Source: Bromus sterilis (lineage: Eukaryota > Streptophyta > Magnoliopsida > Poales > Poaceae). Taken from it: a stretch of 64,000 nucleotides of DNA. The translations under genes were made by a program, and so were the position numbers. How positions within the stretch are numbered: position 1 is the first letter of the stretch; every line of letters starts with the position of its first letter. Positions 45,956 through 58,744 of the stretch are shown here, one piece after another. Where the stretch lies: assembly GCA_950022295.1 (NCBI GenBank), contig OX465601.1, forward strand, positions 73,603,501 to 73,667,500, read 5' to 3'. The notes under the pieces are model-generated. The model saw nothing but the letters and a program-made list of their open reading frames with translations, did not search any database and was not told the DNA's origin.

Positions 45956-46090
45956 GGTGAAGATAGCATTAGTAGGTATTTTTGGTATTTTTGATAAAAG
46001 ACACAAAAGTAAAAACTGAAAGGTAAACTAACAAGACTAAAAAACAAAGGTAAAGGGTATTGTGCAACTCCCCTATCTTAGCACTCGGAG

Positions 46091-46108
46091 TCCCCGGCAA
46101 CGGCGCCA
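46091..46108 (-). other. Primer-binding site of antisense Athila-type element
   Basis: On the minus strand TGGCGCCGTTGCCGGGGA, identical to 39744-39761. Confidence 0.88.
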
Positions 46109-46118
46109 GAAATTCGCT

Positions 46119-47744
46119 TCATGGCTTCTCGCCCTTCGTTGGTTAACCCAAGTGGAAGGTTGAGATGTGGCGCAGCAGCAAGTTTCCCTCGGTGAAGATA
46201 CCAAGGTTTGTCTCCAGTAGGACTCCAGAGATGATAAGTAGGTGTCAGCGGAGCAACTGACGTGGACCTGCACACAGACATAGATAACTTTGTTCCCAAC
46301 GAAGTTCAGAGAGGTTGTCAATCTCTCCGGTCTTGTTGTTCACAAAGGGTAAAACACAAAGGATAATGATAGCAACTGAAAGTAAAACGCAGGAAAGTAA
46401 ATGTAGCGTGGATATAGTAATAAGGATATGGACCGGGATACGTGATGTTCACTAGTGATGTCTCTCTCCCAAAAGACGATAAAACTGCTATGCGAGGTAA
46501 ACAAATTACAGAAGGGAAATTGACAGGATTATGAACGCACCGCAATGCTAACTATGCTACAAAAGAAAGGAAGAGGCTCAAAATCACGGGCAGTACGCCA
46601 AAATAAGTAGACCGTAATCCAACTGCATCTACTACTAATCATCCACCTTGAGATATCTATCCATAACATCTCGCTGGTATTAAGTTGCGAGCCCCACCCA
46701 AAGTGTAAACCCAAAGCAACAGACAACTGCATTAAAAAGCACTTTGCGTAAAGTAAACAATCCTTGCAACCGCGGTTACAAGCACCGTTGTTTTCCCCCT
46801 TGTGGAAACAGCACATCCCCTAGACTCATGTTTCTGTCACTCAAGCGTGTCATCGGGGGGCATGAACCCACAATCGAGCATAACGTTCCCTCTTGGATTC
46901 ACTACCTACTACTTGGCCAAAGCAATAAACAGCAACGGAGAACATGCAAGAATTACTTAGGAACAAAAATATAAGAGATAAAAACCAAATATATTACTCT
47001 ATCACAATCCAAACATAATCTCATAATCCATCAGATCCCATCAAACTCAGCATAGCAATAGCAGAAATATTACAAAAGTGCCTCGATCATGTAGGGCAGC
47101 TCACGAGGTCTAAACCATGAAGAACAAAGAGGGGAGGAGAACATCACATAGCTACTGATCACGGACCCGTGGTCCAAGGAAAACTACTCACGAGACATCC
47201 GAGGAGCATCCATGGTGGAGAGGAGACTCCAGGAGGCCGACCCTCCCTCCGGCAGGGTGCCGGGAAGAGGTCTTCTGGTGCTCCTGATCTCGGAAGCGCG
47301 GCGGCGGAGGAACAGAGGCGATTTTGCGAAATAGGGTTCTGTCTTCTGAGTTTCCCCGTGACGGAGAATAAATAGGCGAAGGGGGGCAGCCAGAGGTGGA
47401 CCAGGGGCCCCAGGCGCCCCCCTGGCGCGGCCAGGGGTGGGGCCGCGCCGGGTGGCCGCCTGGGCCACCCTTGGCTCCCCTCTGGCCCCACTCGGGCTCT
47501 TCGCGAAGTTTCCTGTACGCTGATTTTTCCAATATTTTTCCCGGAATTTTTCTGGCACTTTTTATATGGGGGAAAACAGAAATAGAAAAACCGCAGAAAA
47601 CAGGAACTGGCACTGTGGTGCACTGAGTTAATAGGTTAGTCCAAATATGATCAAAAGTGTATGAAAGTGTATCTAGATCATAGCAATATCACAAAAAACA
47701 TGCATGGAGCAAGAAGAAATTATAGATACATTTTGGATGTATCA
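46119..47744 (-). repeat. Antisense Athila-type 5' LTR
   Basis: 1626 bp. On the minus strand it starts TGATACATCC (47744) and ends AGCCATGA (46119), where its partner ends AGCCATCA. TATTTATTCTCC near 47371-47360 on that strand is the promoter box. Confidence 0.9.
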
Positions 47745-47749
47745 ACATG

Positions 47750-48258
47750 GTTTGACTACCTGGATGGTTATCCAGACTTTTTATGCAGGCTTGAACTTTA
47801 CCTCGCGGAACCTATTAGATTCGGCCGCGGGAGGAACCTTTATGTCAACTACACTTGGTGCTGCCACAAAGCTTCTCGATGAGATGATGACCAACTATTC
47901 CCAATGGCACACCGAATGTGCTCCAACAGGTAGGAAGGTAAACTCTGTCGAGGAGATTACCTCCCTCAATGAAAAAGTTGACTTAATTATGTCTCTACTT
48001 ACCAAGCAACCCTCTATTGATCCTCACGATGTTCCTTTAAATTCTTTGGTTGCTCAAGAACAAGTAGATGTGAACTTCATTGCTAGAAACAACTTCAACA
48101 ACAATGCTTATAGGGGCAATTTTTTTAGCAATCCTAGACAGTTTCCATCCAACTATGGGAACAACAACACCTACCCTAGCAACAAGAACCCCACTTATGA
48201 ATTAGAAAGCATGCTTAGAAACTTTATCACTACCAAAAAGCCTTCAACAAGAATATAG
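47750..48258 (+). pseudogene. Athila-type gag, central part
   Basis: Gag resumes right of the antisense insertion: GLTTWMVIQTFYAGLNFTSR, NLLDSAAGGTFMSTTLGAAT, TNYSQWHTECAPTGRKVNSV, and an Asn-rich stretch (ARNNFNNNAYRGNF). A missing base near 48230 (compare CTTCTCAAAAAG at 63691) shifts the frame and gives a stop at 48256-48258, while the true continuation is in the next frame. The frame open from 47704 starts inside the inserted LTR and is not the real start. Confidence 0.88.
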
Positions 48259-49301
48259 AAGAAAAGTTAGCTAAATTAGATAATCTTTGTTTGAAGGTAG
48301 ACAACTTAGCCCTTGATGTTGAGATGCTAAAAATTATAACCTCTCCCATTGAGGAGAGGAAAGCCACTCCTATTAATGCTATCCAATTACAAATTAATGA
48401 AAATATTAGGATGATGGCTAAACTTAAAGAAAGATGGGCTAGAGAAAAAGAGGAAGAGGATATAATTAAGAGCCTTCCCACACACCACACAGTTGCCACT
48501 ATCCAAATTGTTGAGGATACCGAAACTATTAGCACAAAATGCACTCCTGGTCCCATTGGACCTATTAATGGTGATGCTAATACCTCAACCGTAGAAGAAG
48601 AAACTCCTATGAACATAAAGGGTTTCAAACAAGTGAGCCTAGATGACACTACTACCACCTTTGATAGTAGTGATATTGATTTTGATAGTTGCACCCTCTC
48701 AGAAGTTATTAGCTTGCTACACAAAATGTCTAGAGACCCCCACACTAGCACACTTAATCTTGCCTTCACAGAACATATCACAAATGCTCTCATCAAAGCT
48801 AGGGAGGAGAAGCTTAGTATAGAATCCTCTATACCTAGGAAGCTAGATGATGGTTGGGACCCTATGAGAAAAATTAAATTAAATAACTTCTCTTGCTATG
48901 CTTTATGTGACGTTGGAGCTAGTACCTCCGTCATGCCCAAAAGAATGTATGACATGTTTGAATTGAAGCCTTTTGATTCTTGTTCTTTTGGTGTTCGTCT
49001 TGTTGATTCTTCCGTAAAGAAACCTTTGGGGAAGATCGATGATGTTCTTATCTTTGTCAATATCAACTCTGTTCCCGTTGATTTTATTATTATGGATATA
49101 GAGTGTGAACCTTTATGTCCAATTATTTTGGGACGTCCTTTTCTTCGCACCGTTGGTGCTATCATTGACATGAAAGAGGGGAATATTAAATTTCAATTCC
49201 CTCTAAAAAAGGGGATGGAACACTTCCCTAGAAAGAAAATCAAGTTACCTTTTGAGTCCGTTACACGGGCTAGCTATTCTCTTTCTCTTGATAAAACTTG
49301 A
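48231..49301 (+). pseudogene. Athila-type gag tail and aspartic protease
   Basis: Continues gag with helical, charged sequence (NIEEKLAKLDNLCLKVDNLA; PIEERKATPINAIQLQINEN). It then enters a retropepsin-like domain: LNNFSCYALCDVGASTSVMP, where the active-site triplet is Asp-Val-Gly (Athila proteases commonly have Asp-Leu-Gly), and CEPLCPIILGRPFLRTVGA as the C-terminal flap and Ile-Leu-Gly-Arg motif. The frame ends at 49299-49301 without RT. The protease would mature gag. It is a pseudogene as part of the frame-shifted gag, although this segment is itself open for 337 codons from the ATG at 48291. Confidence 0.85.
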
Positions 49302-49928
49302 TTCTACTTTTGCCTTATGCCTAGCTTAAAGACGTAAAGGAAAGCGCTTGTTGGGAGGCAACGCAAGATGTTTTTACTTCTGTTTTTAGTGGTCTTGATG
49401 ATTGTTACTACTGTAGCAATATCATTGTATCTTTATTTTCAAGCTTTGTGCCAAGTTATAGCCTCTTATGACAAGGGAAGAAAAAGTTGTGACATGCTGT
49501 CCAGAAAACAGATTCTGTCTTCTTGACGGAAATAATCGGATCAAATCACCAGTTCATATTTTTGAGCTGTAATTTTTACACAGCGTGCTCTATACAATTT
49601 CGGAACTTTCGTATGTTCTGAGTTTTTTTATTTGAGTTGCAGAAGTACCCCGAAAAAATTCTCTACTACCTGATGTTCTGTTTTTTCACAGATTCTGCGA
49701 CGTTTTGTCTCTCCTTACTTTTGCAAACCTTAAGCTTTCTTTTTATTTGCCAAAACTTTTGGCAATCTTGATAAACAGTAGATCTTCAAGAATATCTTTA
49801 TATCCAGTGGGGAAAAATATTTTATTAAGGGTACTAACCTCTCTAATCAGCTTATGATGAGTTATGTATGAAGATAGTTTTCAAGTGTGCGATGGAAGAT
49901 GAAGAAGATCCGGGAGTGTCAAGCGCTC

Positions 49929-50013
49929 AAGCTTGGGGATGCCCCCATGCATCCCCAATAAATATTCAAGGAGACTCAAGCGTCTAAGCTTGGGGATGCC
50001 CCCGTGCATCCCC
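49929..50013 (+). other. Duplicated PPT-like motif with hairpins
   Basis: AAGCTTGGGGATG at 49929-49941 and 49986-49998. Each is the left arm of an 8-bp stem with GCATCCCC (49935-49956 and 49992-50013). Same layout as 2145-2227. Confidence 0.65.
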
Positions 50014-50744
50014 TTCTCCATCAACAATCACCAGTTCGTCCTTTGTCTCACTATATTTTTATCACTTCATGCGTTATGTGCTATGCTTGGAGCGTCTCGC
50101 TCTTAGGTTTTAATTTTTTTAGTTTTATTTAGCTTTGCTTGCTGTTCATATCAAGTTAGACCCCGTATTACTTTGTGTGGGAGAGAAACACGCTCCACTC
50201 CAATCTAGAACACATCATAGGATTTTTCATGCCTATCTTTTTACTGTTGTGTGTTCTTTATCTTTTCGAAGCTACTGCCATGTTTAGTTTTAGTTTTAGT
50301 TTGTCTTTATCAAGAGACTTGGATTTTTTTTAGTTTGTTGCTGGAACTCTTTTTAGTTTTCATGTTTATCTTGTTAAGAGAGTTGGTTGTTGCACTGAGT
50401 TGTGTCTTCTCTTGAGAGTAGGTAATTGAGGTTGCTATTTAATTTTAGTAGTAACTTGCAATAGTTTTGAGGTATTGATGTGAGTAATGTTTGAACTTTT
50501 GGTGTCAAGATCTCTAGAATATTAGTGGTAGGTGTCGTATTTTGGGCAATCCGTGTTTATTTTCAAAAACCTACAAAACTAGTTGAGAACTCTAGCTACT
50601 AGATGGATCGCTAATCTTTGGAGGGATCGAATATTAGAATACACTCACGTACCATGAGTCAAGGATGCGCAAGGATAACCAAACCCCCATACACTCCTCC
50701 TCGGGGTACTTGTCTCTTTGTGAACCTCCTTATTAGATTGAGAG

Positions 50745-51035
50745 TTACCGATAATAAGTGCATGAGTTCTTCAGAGTAATGTAAGTATTGAAAGTTGACA
50801 CTTCCACCTCCTCATATTTGCTAGCCTCTCCTGTGCCGTGCATTTCCTTCTTCTCAGTCCGAGAGTTGGCGTCCACCTTCGCCGGTACATCCAAACCCTT
50901 GGCATGATACGCTCTATTATCATAAACCTCCTTATATCTTTCCTCAAAACAGCCACCATACCTACCTATCAAGGCATTTCCATAGCCTTTCCGAGATATA
51001 TTGCCATGCAACATCCACCTCTTCATGTCATACAT
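50745..51035 (-). other. Possible antisense ORF in Athila-type 3' region (copy 2)
   Basis: 96 codons; longest of the three related frames (MYDMKRWMLHGNISRKGYGN at the start). No domain recognised. See copies at 3029 and 43090. Confidence 0.3.
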
Positions 51036-52113
51036 GTTCCTGCTACACTGGCAGCGGCATACATTGCATACATCATGATAGCTACATATTATTTATGATT
51101 TGAGTACGTTGTAAAGTGCGAAAGATCTTCTATACCCTCTTGTAAATTAGAGTGTTGCCCTTAAGTGAGGAAAAGATCCCAAAGTGGACAAAATAAAAGA
51201 TCCCAAAGAGGAAAAATGCGAGTTAAATAGAAAGAGCCATTGAGGCCACCAAAAAATACAAAAAATAGAAAAATAGAAAAAGAAATGAAAAAGAGAGAAA
51301 AGGGCAACACTACTATCCTTTTGAAAGATCCACACAGTACTCCCTCTTATCCTTGTACTCCATAGAGATGATCATTCATGCATATAGCTATGTGGGGACC
51401 TTCACACTATAGAACTTGGCTTGCATATTTCAAGGATGAGCCTCCTCAAAAGAGCTCTAGGTCTTCATGAGCGAGCAAGTTAGATGCACCCCCACTAGTT
51501 CCATTGGAGAGCTTTTTAGCTCATATGTGCATCCGTTGCATGGCAATCCCTACTCCTCACATCATATCTATCATTTGGCCTTCTCGCCTATGATTGTCCT
51601 CATTGATGTGAGCCTTTCTCATGCTTTTTGTCTTCCTCCTCCACCATATTTCTCTCTTTGCCATCCGAAGTGTCAAATTTTGTGCCTACGTTCATCCATT
51701 GCATGAGTTCTCAAAATATCGAAAAGGAGTGGATCAAATTGACTTGTACCTGGCTAGTGGTCTGAGGACGAGTCAAGATAAGATTCCAAATAATACCAAG
51801 AGTAAAACTTTAGTAGATTGAGTTCTCAACACAAAAATACTTTTTTCTCGTATTACCCTTCCCTCTTCTTGCACGCAAACACCATTTGGAGACATTTGAG
51901 TCACGGACAGCGAGAGCTCTTGGACCTAATGTTCTTTTGTTACTTGTTTCAATGCTAATATAGACTCTTGCATGTTATGACTTGAATTGAATCACATACC
52001 TTGATTGCTTTACTTTTCAAAGTTCTTATATGGTTGCTAGCATATCACCACAGAAATTATGCTTGTTATCATTTACCTACTCGAGGACGAGCAGGAATTA
52101 AGCTTGGGGATGT

Positions 52114-52444
52114 TGATACGTTCCAAACGTATCGATAATTTCTGCTTGCTCCATGCATGTTTTGTATGATACTGCTATGATCTAGATACACTTTCATACA
52201 CTTTTGATCATATTTGGACTAACCTATTAACTCAGTGCACCCAAGTGCCAGTTTCTGTTTTCTGCTATTTTTTATTTCATTTTTCCCCCATATTAAAAGT
52301 GCTCAAAAAATCGAAAAAATCAGATAAAAAATCAGCATGAAGGAACCTTCCGGAGTCCCGAAGGGGGACCAGATGGGACCCACCAGGGCCCCAGGCGCCT
52401 AGCTGGCGCGGCCTAGGGCTTGGCCGCGCCAGGGGGGCGCCTGG
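52114..52444 (+). repeat. Athila-type 3' LTR, first part
   Basis: Starts TGATACGTTCC after the PPT. Interrupted at 52445 by a solo LTR; continues at 58745. Confidence 0.88.
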
Positions 52445-52805
52445 TGATACGTACGTCTCAAACGTATCGATAATTTCTGCTCGCTCCATGTATGTTTTGT
52501 GTGATATTGATATGATATAGATACACTTTCATACATTTCTTATCATATTTGGACTAACCTACTAACTCAGTGCACCCCAGTGTCAGTTCCTATTTTCTGT
52601 TGTTTTTCTATTTCAGTTTTTCCCCATATAAAAAGTGCTCCAAAAATCCGGGAAAATCAGATAGAAAATCAGCGTGTCGGAAGCCTTGAGAACCCCGAAG
52701 GAGGGCCAGGGGGCCACCACCAGGTTCCCAGGCGGCCACCTGGCGCGGCCAGGGGCCTGGCCGCGCCAATGGGGCCCCTGGAGTCCTGGTGGCCCCCCTG
52801 GCTGC

Positions 52806-55800
52806 TGTGACGCCCCCAAAATCAGACCGTGTATAGTAATCATACACGCAAGGTACACGATCGAGATCAGGGACTAACGGTGAGATATCACAACACAACT
52901 CTACAAATAAAAATAATACAAGATGTTTAATACAAGCCAGGGGCCACAAGGGCTCAAATACAACAGCTCGAGAGCACAAAGTCAGCGGAAGCAATAGTAT
53001 CTGAGTACAAACACAAGAATACAAGGTTGCCTTAAGAAGGCTAGCACAAATATCAACAACGATCGAAAAGGCGAGGCCTCCTGCCTGGGAACCTCCAAAC
53101 TACTCCTGGTCAAAGGGGAACTCAACGTCGTAGAAGGCATCGGAGATCTTCATGTTGCGGTGGTCGGCACCGGGGATCTCCTGCTCCTGGGCTCCAACGT
53201 CGACTGCAGCGGCCGATCAGGCAAAACAAAAAGGGGGAAAATAAAGTAGGTGAGTATCTAGCATACCCGCGAGTCTTACGTCCGCTACTAAGCAATTATG
53301 CATTTGTGTCAAATGGAAAGGGGAGGCTGTATATAGTGGACTGCAAGGTAGAAAGTCAGAATAAAGATAAGAAGCTAGGCCTATCGAAGACTAGCATCTT
53401 CCGACGAGTCTTGAAGCATGAGGTAAGAATCAGCCAACAGTTTAATATAAGAGTAATGAAAGAAACAATGCAGCAGAAGTTGCTGCAGCATTGTATAATA
53501 ATAAGTTGTAATCATAAATAATAATGCCTCCGAGTTCCCTCCCTCGACATCCCTGTGAGGAAAAGAAACCGGAACCAATAGTTTAATAGTAGTAGTTTGT
53601 AGTGGTAGGATCTGGCTTCAGCATAAAGCGTCCTGTTACCGCGGACATGGCTATTCGAATAGATTATCATCCCTGCAGGGGTGCACTAGTGTGACACTAC
53701 ACGCTCGGATCTCCAGGGTGGCGTACACCTGGTGAGGGAGCACCCCACCGAGGCTATAGACACAACGCAGTCGATCCTACGACTCATCAGAGAGGTCCCC
53801 GCCGGTCTACAACCCTAAGTGCAAGGGGGTCATGGGCCTATCACCCCTCGCTCTCCGGGTCGTTGCGAGGAGGGTGAATTCCAACGCCGCAGCGCGATCC
53901 GTCCCTGCCGCAATGCTGAACTGGACGTCTGTCAGATCTTTCGAACGAGGCTACATTGCGGAGGCGCCCAAACACGTAATCCCACGTATAGGTAGTGCGT
54001 ACAAGCCAAAAGGCTACTCAAGTCATCCGCCGAACCCGTTAAGCATTTTATTAATTTTCTGTCGAGACAACCGTTATCGTTGCCCCTTATTGAATGAGTC
54101 GCGGACAACGACAGCAGTCAGGACCACCAGTAACATCGGTGCCTGCCCTGTCGTCCCACCAACTCGTGCGGTTACCAACAAGGTGAACCGTCTCCTTACC
54201 TTGTCTCGCGTTTGCTCCGAAGAGCTCGACTTTCGTACAACAGGAAATCTTTCGGCCACGAACAGTACCAGGCCCGCCGCACACCGGTGGAATACACCTG
54301 ACCTGTCGTTCCGCTAAGATACCCTACGCGGGCACCGTTGGGTCACCCGACTCCTTACCTGTAAGGACACCAGTTGATTTGAGTGCCTACCATCAAGTGA
54401 AACCAGGAGGAATCACCCTCGATGGTACACTTGAAGAGGTTCGACAGAGACATCAGCGGAATGAACTAAAGAGGAATATTCTCGTATCACCCTGGTGGTG
54501 CCGAGACACCAGCGGAATGAACTAAAGAGGAATACCCTCATATCATCCAAGTGATGCTACGCTACTGAGCCGACGAGAGTGAAATACGAGTCCGTCCACT
54601 AGTAAGTCAAACTCGAAGCGACTCGGCAGAGTCTCGCCGTTGTAGGTTCCCTAGGGCGTCTGCATTGATCCGTACTTGTTGCAGTTATAATATTTTGTAA
54701 ACCGCGTTCACTCACCAGAGTGATCACTGCCAGCTATCTAATCCTAGCTAACAATGCGCAGGGTTTACTGCTGAATAATGCATAAGTAATAATAGGCAGC
54801 ATAGGATTAAAGGAAGGTACATCAAGGGGCGACAAAAATAGGCTATGCAATTGAATAGGATTGTAATCGTAGCAGCAGCAGTAACAATGCCTAGTGCAAG
54901 AAATGTACGGAAAGATATGCGATATCTGGGGAAGAGAATGGCTCTGCTTGCCTGGAAGCTCGACGGTAGTGGTACACGTTCGTCGATGAAGTAGCCGATC
55001 AACGGAGGGGGAAGCATCGACAGCGGTCGTATCGACTATCGGTAGAAGAGGGGGGGGGGAAACAATAAATACAGGGCAATGAAAACAATACAAATGAAAT
55101 GCACAGAAACACGTTGATCTAGAGGTGGACTATCGCGGTGATTTACGTTGTGGATAAAACGAAATTCATCCGGCAATTTTACCGGGTCCGGGTGATGACC
55201 GGACAGACGATCCGGAGGGGGAAAGTCTCGTGTGCGGTATGTTAGAGGGGTGGGGTGGGGGTATGGGTATCGTATTCGTAATCGTTGACCCGTTCCGAAT
55301 AACTTTCGTATACAAAAGTTTTTCATCCGGGCAACTTTTATCGGTACTGGGAATTACCGACAAAGCTGCCGGAGGGGACGGTTCCATGTTCGGTGTGATA
55401 GGGGGTGTGTGGCAGACGAACGGATAGCGTATTATTATTCTACATATTTTTCTGATCAATTTTCATGTATAAAGTTTTTGAATGTGACTTACGGTTTAAA
55501 AGATATTCAATTTTAAAGTTTAATCATTTTAAATTAATTTCTAGGATTTTTTTTAAATGAACCTTATCCAAAACAGTGATTTTGACTGGTCAATACTGAC
55601 AAGTGGGACCTACTGACCAGTGGGTCCCACATGTCATAGGCAGTGATAATAAAAATGTTTAATTTACATCTAATTATTCAAATGGACCCACATGTCATTG
55701 ACTGATGTTTTATAATTTCTTTTTACTTAATCTAAACTAACAGGGGACCCACATGTAATAGACAGTGGGGGGGTTTATTTCTTTCCAATTAATTAACAAG

Positions 55801-57484
55801 CAATTAGGGGGTATGGCCCACTGGACAGTGTCTATGGGGGGGGATTAGCCCGTAGCCGAGGCATGGGTTCTCCTCGGCGGTGAAGGGCACGGCGGCCACC
55901 GGAGCAGGGGCGAGCGGCGGGGCTGCGGACGGTAGGCAGGCGAGGCGAGCAGGGGCGCACGCGGGAGGGAAGACTAGGGCCCGGCCGAGCTCAAGCTCGC
56001 GGCCAGTGCGGGCACGAGGAGCGCGGCGGCCGGAATACGTCGGGGGGAAGGGCCAACAGCGGCCAATGTCGACAAAACGGAAGCGGGGGAAGGGGAGACG
56101 GAGGAGGAGCATCGAGTGCTCACAGGGGGGGTGCGCAGGTGAGCATGTGGTCTCACGGGGTAGGCCGGAGACCTCGACTTGACGACGACGGCCGCGGATA
56201 CCGTGGTTGAAGGGGATGAAGATGGCACATTGATGTGGTCTCCCCGCCCGATTCGGTGAGGTGGCCGGTGAAGATGAGCCCCTCCGTCCTCCCAGACGCC
56301 TTGGAACGGGAATGGTGGCCGATGCCACAGTGGCGACGATGGCGTGGCAAACCGCCGTATCTGGGTGGCTCGGGGAAGAGCGATCCAGAGAGAGGGAAAG
56401 GGGAAAATGGGAGGGGGCGGCTAGGGTTCCGGGGCCAGGGCTGCGGCTCGGTTCTTCTGCTCGCTGGGGAGCCGCGGGGATGCCGACAGCGAGCATCGGC
56501 GGCCATGGACGGGTGAGGCGCGTCCACAGCGTTGCCTCCTCCTGTAGCAAGGAAGAAGAAGGGGAGGGAAGTGGTTGGGCTCAGGGTGGGCTGGGAAGAA
56601 GGTGGGCCTCGCCTAGGGCGAGGGATAAGCTTTGCTTTTGTTTCTTTTATTTTTCTTTTCTTTTCTTTTCTGTATTTAATTATTTTAGAAACTTTTGTAT
56701 TTTTGTAAAATATAAAAGGTGTTCCATAATCAGTAGCAAACATTACGAGAGGCCCACAAAAAGTTTTGCAGCAAAATACATTCATTTGATATTTATTTTA
56801 ATTATTCTTTTGATGAAAAGGGGGTTTCGGCTACTGTTTATAATTGTTTGATTTATTTTAGAGCTCAATAAATTTCCCAAACTATATGGAAATGATGCAC
56901 TGATATTTAGGCATTTTGCAAAATTGCTTTCACAATTTTTTTTAGTTTATTTAAAATTCCTACTTGTTTATTAAAATTACCATGGCCATTTAATAATTTC
57001 TAAACTATTGTTTTATTTCGTAACACCACTAATCACTTTAATAAAATATGCATTGCTATATTAACAAGGCCTACTGATCATCTGCTATTAAATAATAAAA
57101 GTGGTTGCACCATTTAGGGTTTACTTTTAATTTCCACTTTGCTTTTATGTTAATACCCTAGGGGCAATTCAATAAATCCCCACTGAGGGTTCTCTAATTA
57201 ACATTGACTTGGGATGCTGCAAATGACTAAGGTTGATTGGTTTTAACCATGATCAAGTGGATTGACATGCATCCACAATTCTTGGAGCAAAGTTTTATTC
57301 TCCATCATGGGAAACTCATGGTTTATTCTTGGATTGACATGCATCCACAATCTGAAAAATTTACCAGGGTTGTAAATTGACAGAGCTATGATCAAAGGTG
57401 ATCATGGCTTGATCATCAACAGTAATGATCACTAACAGTGGAATCACTGTAGTGATTACTGTTACTGATTCTGAGGGTGTTACA
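52806..57484. mobile_element. 4.7-kb solo LTR of a large LTR element (TGTGACGCCC type)
   Basis: Begins TGTGACGCCCCC and ends CTGAGGGTGTTACA, 4679 bp. It interrupts an Athila LTR whose sequence resumes as TTATTTATTCTCC. Flanking pentamers GCTGC and GCTTA match only at three bases; a small deletion on the right (GC-rich stretch missing) may explain this. It contains TTACC/GCGG blocks typical of long Triticeae LTRs, repeated TGGGACC(C)ACATGTCAT words near 55605-55760 and a GC-rich part at 55850-56600. No gene, PBS or PPT found. Transcriptional orientation not known. Confidence 0.7.
54455..54543. repeat. Short tandem duplication in solo LTR
   Basis: CACCAGCGGAATGAACTAAA-like blocks at about 54452-54480 and 54505-54535, each followed by GAGGAATA and C(T)CGTATCA or CTCATATCA; a roughly 55-bp two-copy repeat. 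Confidence 0.6.
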
Positions 57485-58744
57485 GCTTATTTATTCTCCA
57501 TCATGGGAAACTCCCGAAGACAGAACCCTATTTCACAATCTCGCCTCTGTTTCGCCGCCCGCGTTTCCAAGATCGGGAGCACCGTCATGACCCTTTCTGG
57601 CACCCTGCCGGAGGGAGGATCGACCTCCGGGAGCTTCTCCTCCACCATGGACGCTTCCCGGATGTGACGTGAGTAGTCTACCTTGGACCATGGGTCCGTG
57701 ATCAGTAGCTATGTGATGTTATCCTCCCCTCTTTGTACTTCATGGTTTAGACCTCGTGAGCTGCCCTACATGATCGAGGCACATATGTAATCTTTCTGTT
57801 GTTGCTATGCTACGTTGGATGGGATCTGATGGATTATGAGATTATGTTCAGATCGTGATAGAGTAATATATTTGGTTTTTATCTCTTATATTTTTGTTCC
57901 TAAGTAATTCTTGCATGTTCTCCGTTGTTGTTTATTGCTTTGGCCAAGTGGTAGGTAGTAACTCCAAGAGGGAACGCTATGCTCGATTGTGGGTACATGC
58001 CCCCTGATGACACGCTTGAGTGACAGAAACATGAGTCTAGGGGATGTGATGTGGCCACAAGGGGGAAAACAACGGTGCTTGTAACCGCCGTTGGAAGGAT
58101 TGTTTACTTTACGCAAAGTTCTTTTTCATGCAGTTGTCTGTTGCTTTGGGTTTACACTTTGGGTGGAGCTCGCAACTTAATACCAGCGAGATGTTCTGGA
58201 TAGATATCTCAAGGTGGATGATTAGTAGTAGATGCAGATGGAGTTCGGTCTACTTATTTTGGCGTACTGCCCATGCTTATGAGCCTCTTCCTTTCTTTTG
58301 TAGCATAGTTAGCATTGCGGTGCGTTTATAATCCTGTCAATTTCCCATCTGTAATTTGTTTACCTCGCATAGAAGTTTTATCGTCTTTTGGGAGAGAAAC
58401 ATCACTAGTGAACATCACGGGACTCCGGTCCATATTCTCATCACTGTTTACAATCTCATTTACTTTTCTGTATTTACTTTCAGTTGTTGTCATTATCATT
58501 ATCTCTTGTGTTTGATCCTTTGTAAACAACAAGACCGGAGAGATTGACAACCTCTCTGAACTTCGTTGGCAGCAAAGTTAGTTGTATTATTTGCAGGTCC
58601 GCGTCAGGTGCGCCTCTGACACCTACATGAGACTAACCCTATCCTCTACATAGGGGAAATTTTCTACTATCCTACATCTCACCTTCCACTTGGGGTAACC
58701 AACGAAGGGCGAGAAGCCATTACCACTTTCACGCCATAACCTAG

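Larger units (their letters stand above)
40382..47744 (-). mobile_element. Second Athila-type element (antisense), non-autonomous
   Basis: A 7363-bp element with 5' LTR 46119-47744 (1626 bp), PBS 46091-46108, an ORF of unknown function (45955-44801), a 3' region and 3' LTR 40382-42005 (1624 bp). Target copies are AGATG (40377-40381) and ACATG (47745-47749), 4 of 5 matching; removing one copy keeps the host gag frame. LTRs differ by about 2-3% by eye. Its LTR, PBS, leader and 3' region match the element it sits in, but the ORF does not. Confidence 0.92.
49302..52113 (+). other. Athila-type 3' non-coding region and PPT
   Basis: 2.8 kb with no pol. It contains paired AAGCTTGGGGATG motifs with hairpins (49929-50013), an A/G-rich stretch near 51170-51310, a conserved CTCGAGGACGAGCAGGAATT before the PPT, and the PPT AAGCTTGGGGATGT at 52100-52113. 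Only a doubtful antisense ORF lies within. Confidence 0.75.
52445..58739 (+). mobile_element. Solo LTR (Athila-type) inside an LTR, itself interrupted
   Basis: Starts TGATACGTACG at 52445 and ends CGCCATAA (probably decayed CATCA) at 58739. Flanks CCTGG (52440-52444) and CCTAG (58740-58744) match at 4 of 5. Removing the 4.7-kb insertion leaves about 1616 bp, normal for the family. No PBS or PPT lies next to it. Confidence 0.78.

Noticed and set aside
47704..47749. ATG at 47704 as gag start
   Set aside because: It lies in the LTR of the inserted antisense element; gag truly starts at 39898.
55804..56851. Frames of 196-248 codons on both strands in the 4.7-kb solo LTR
   Set aside because: Low-complexity Arg/Gly/Pro/Ala-rich products of GC-rich DNA; no recognisable family.
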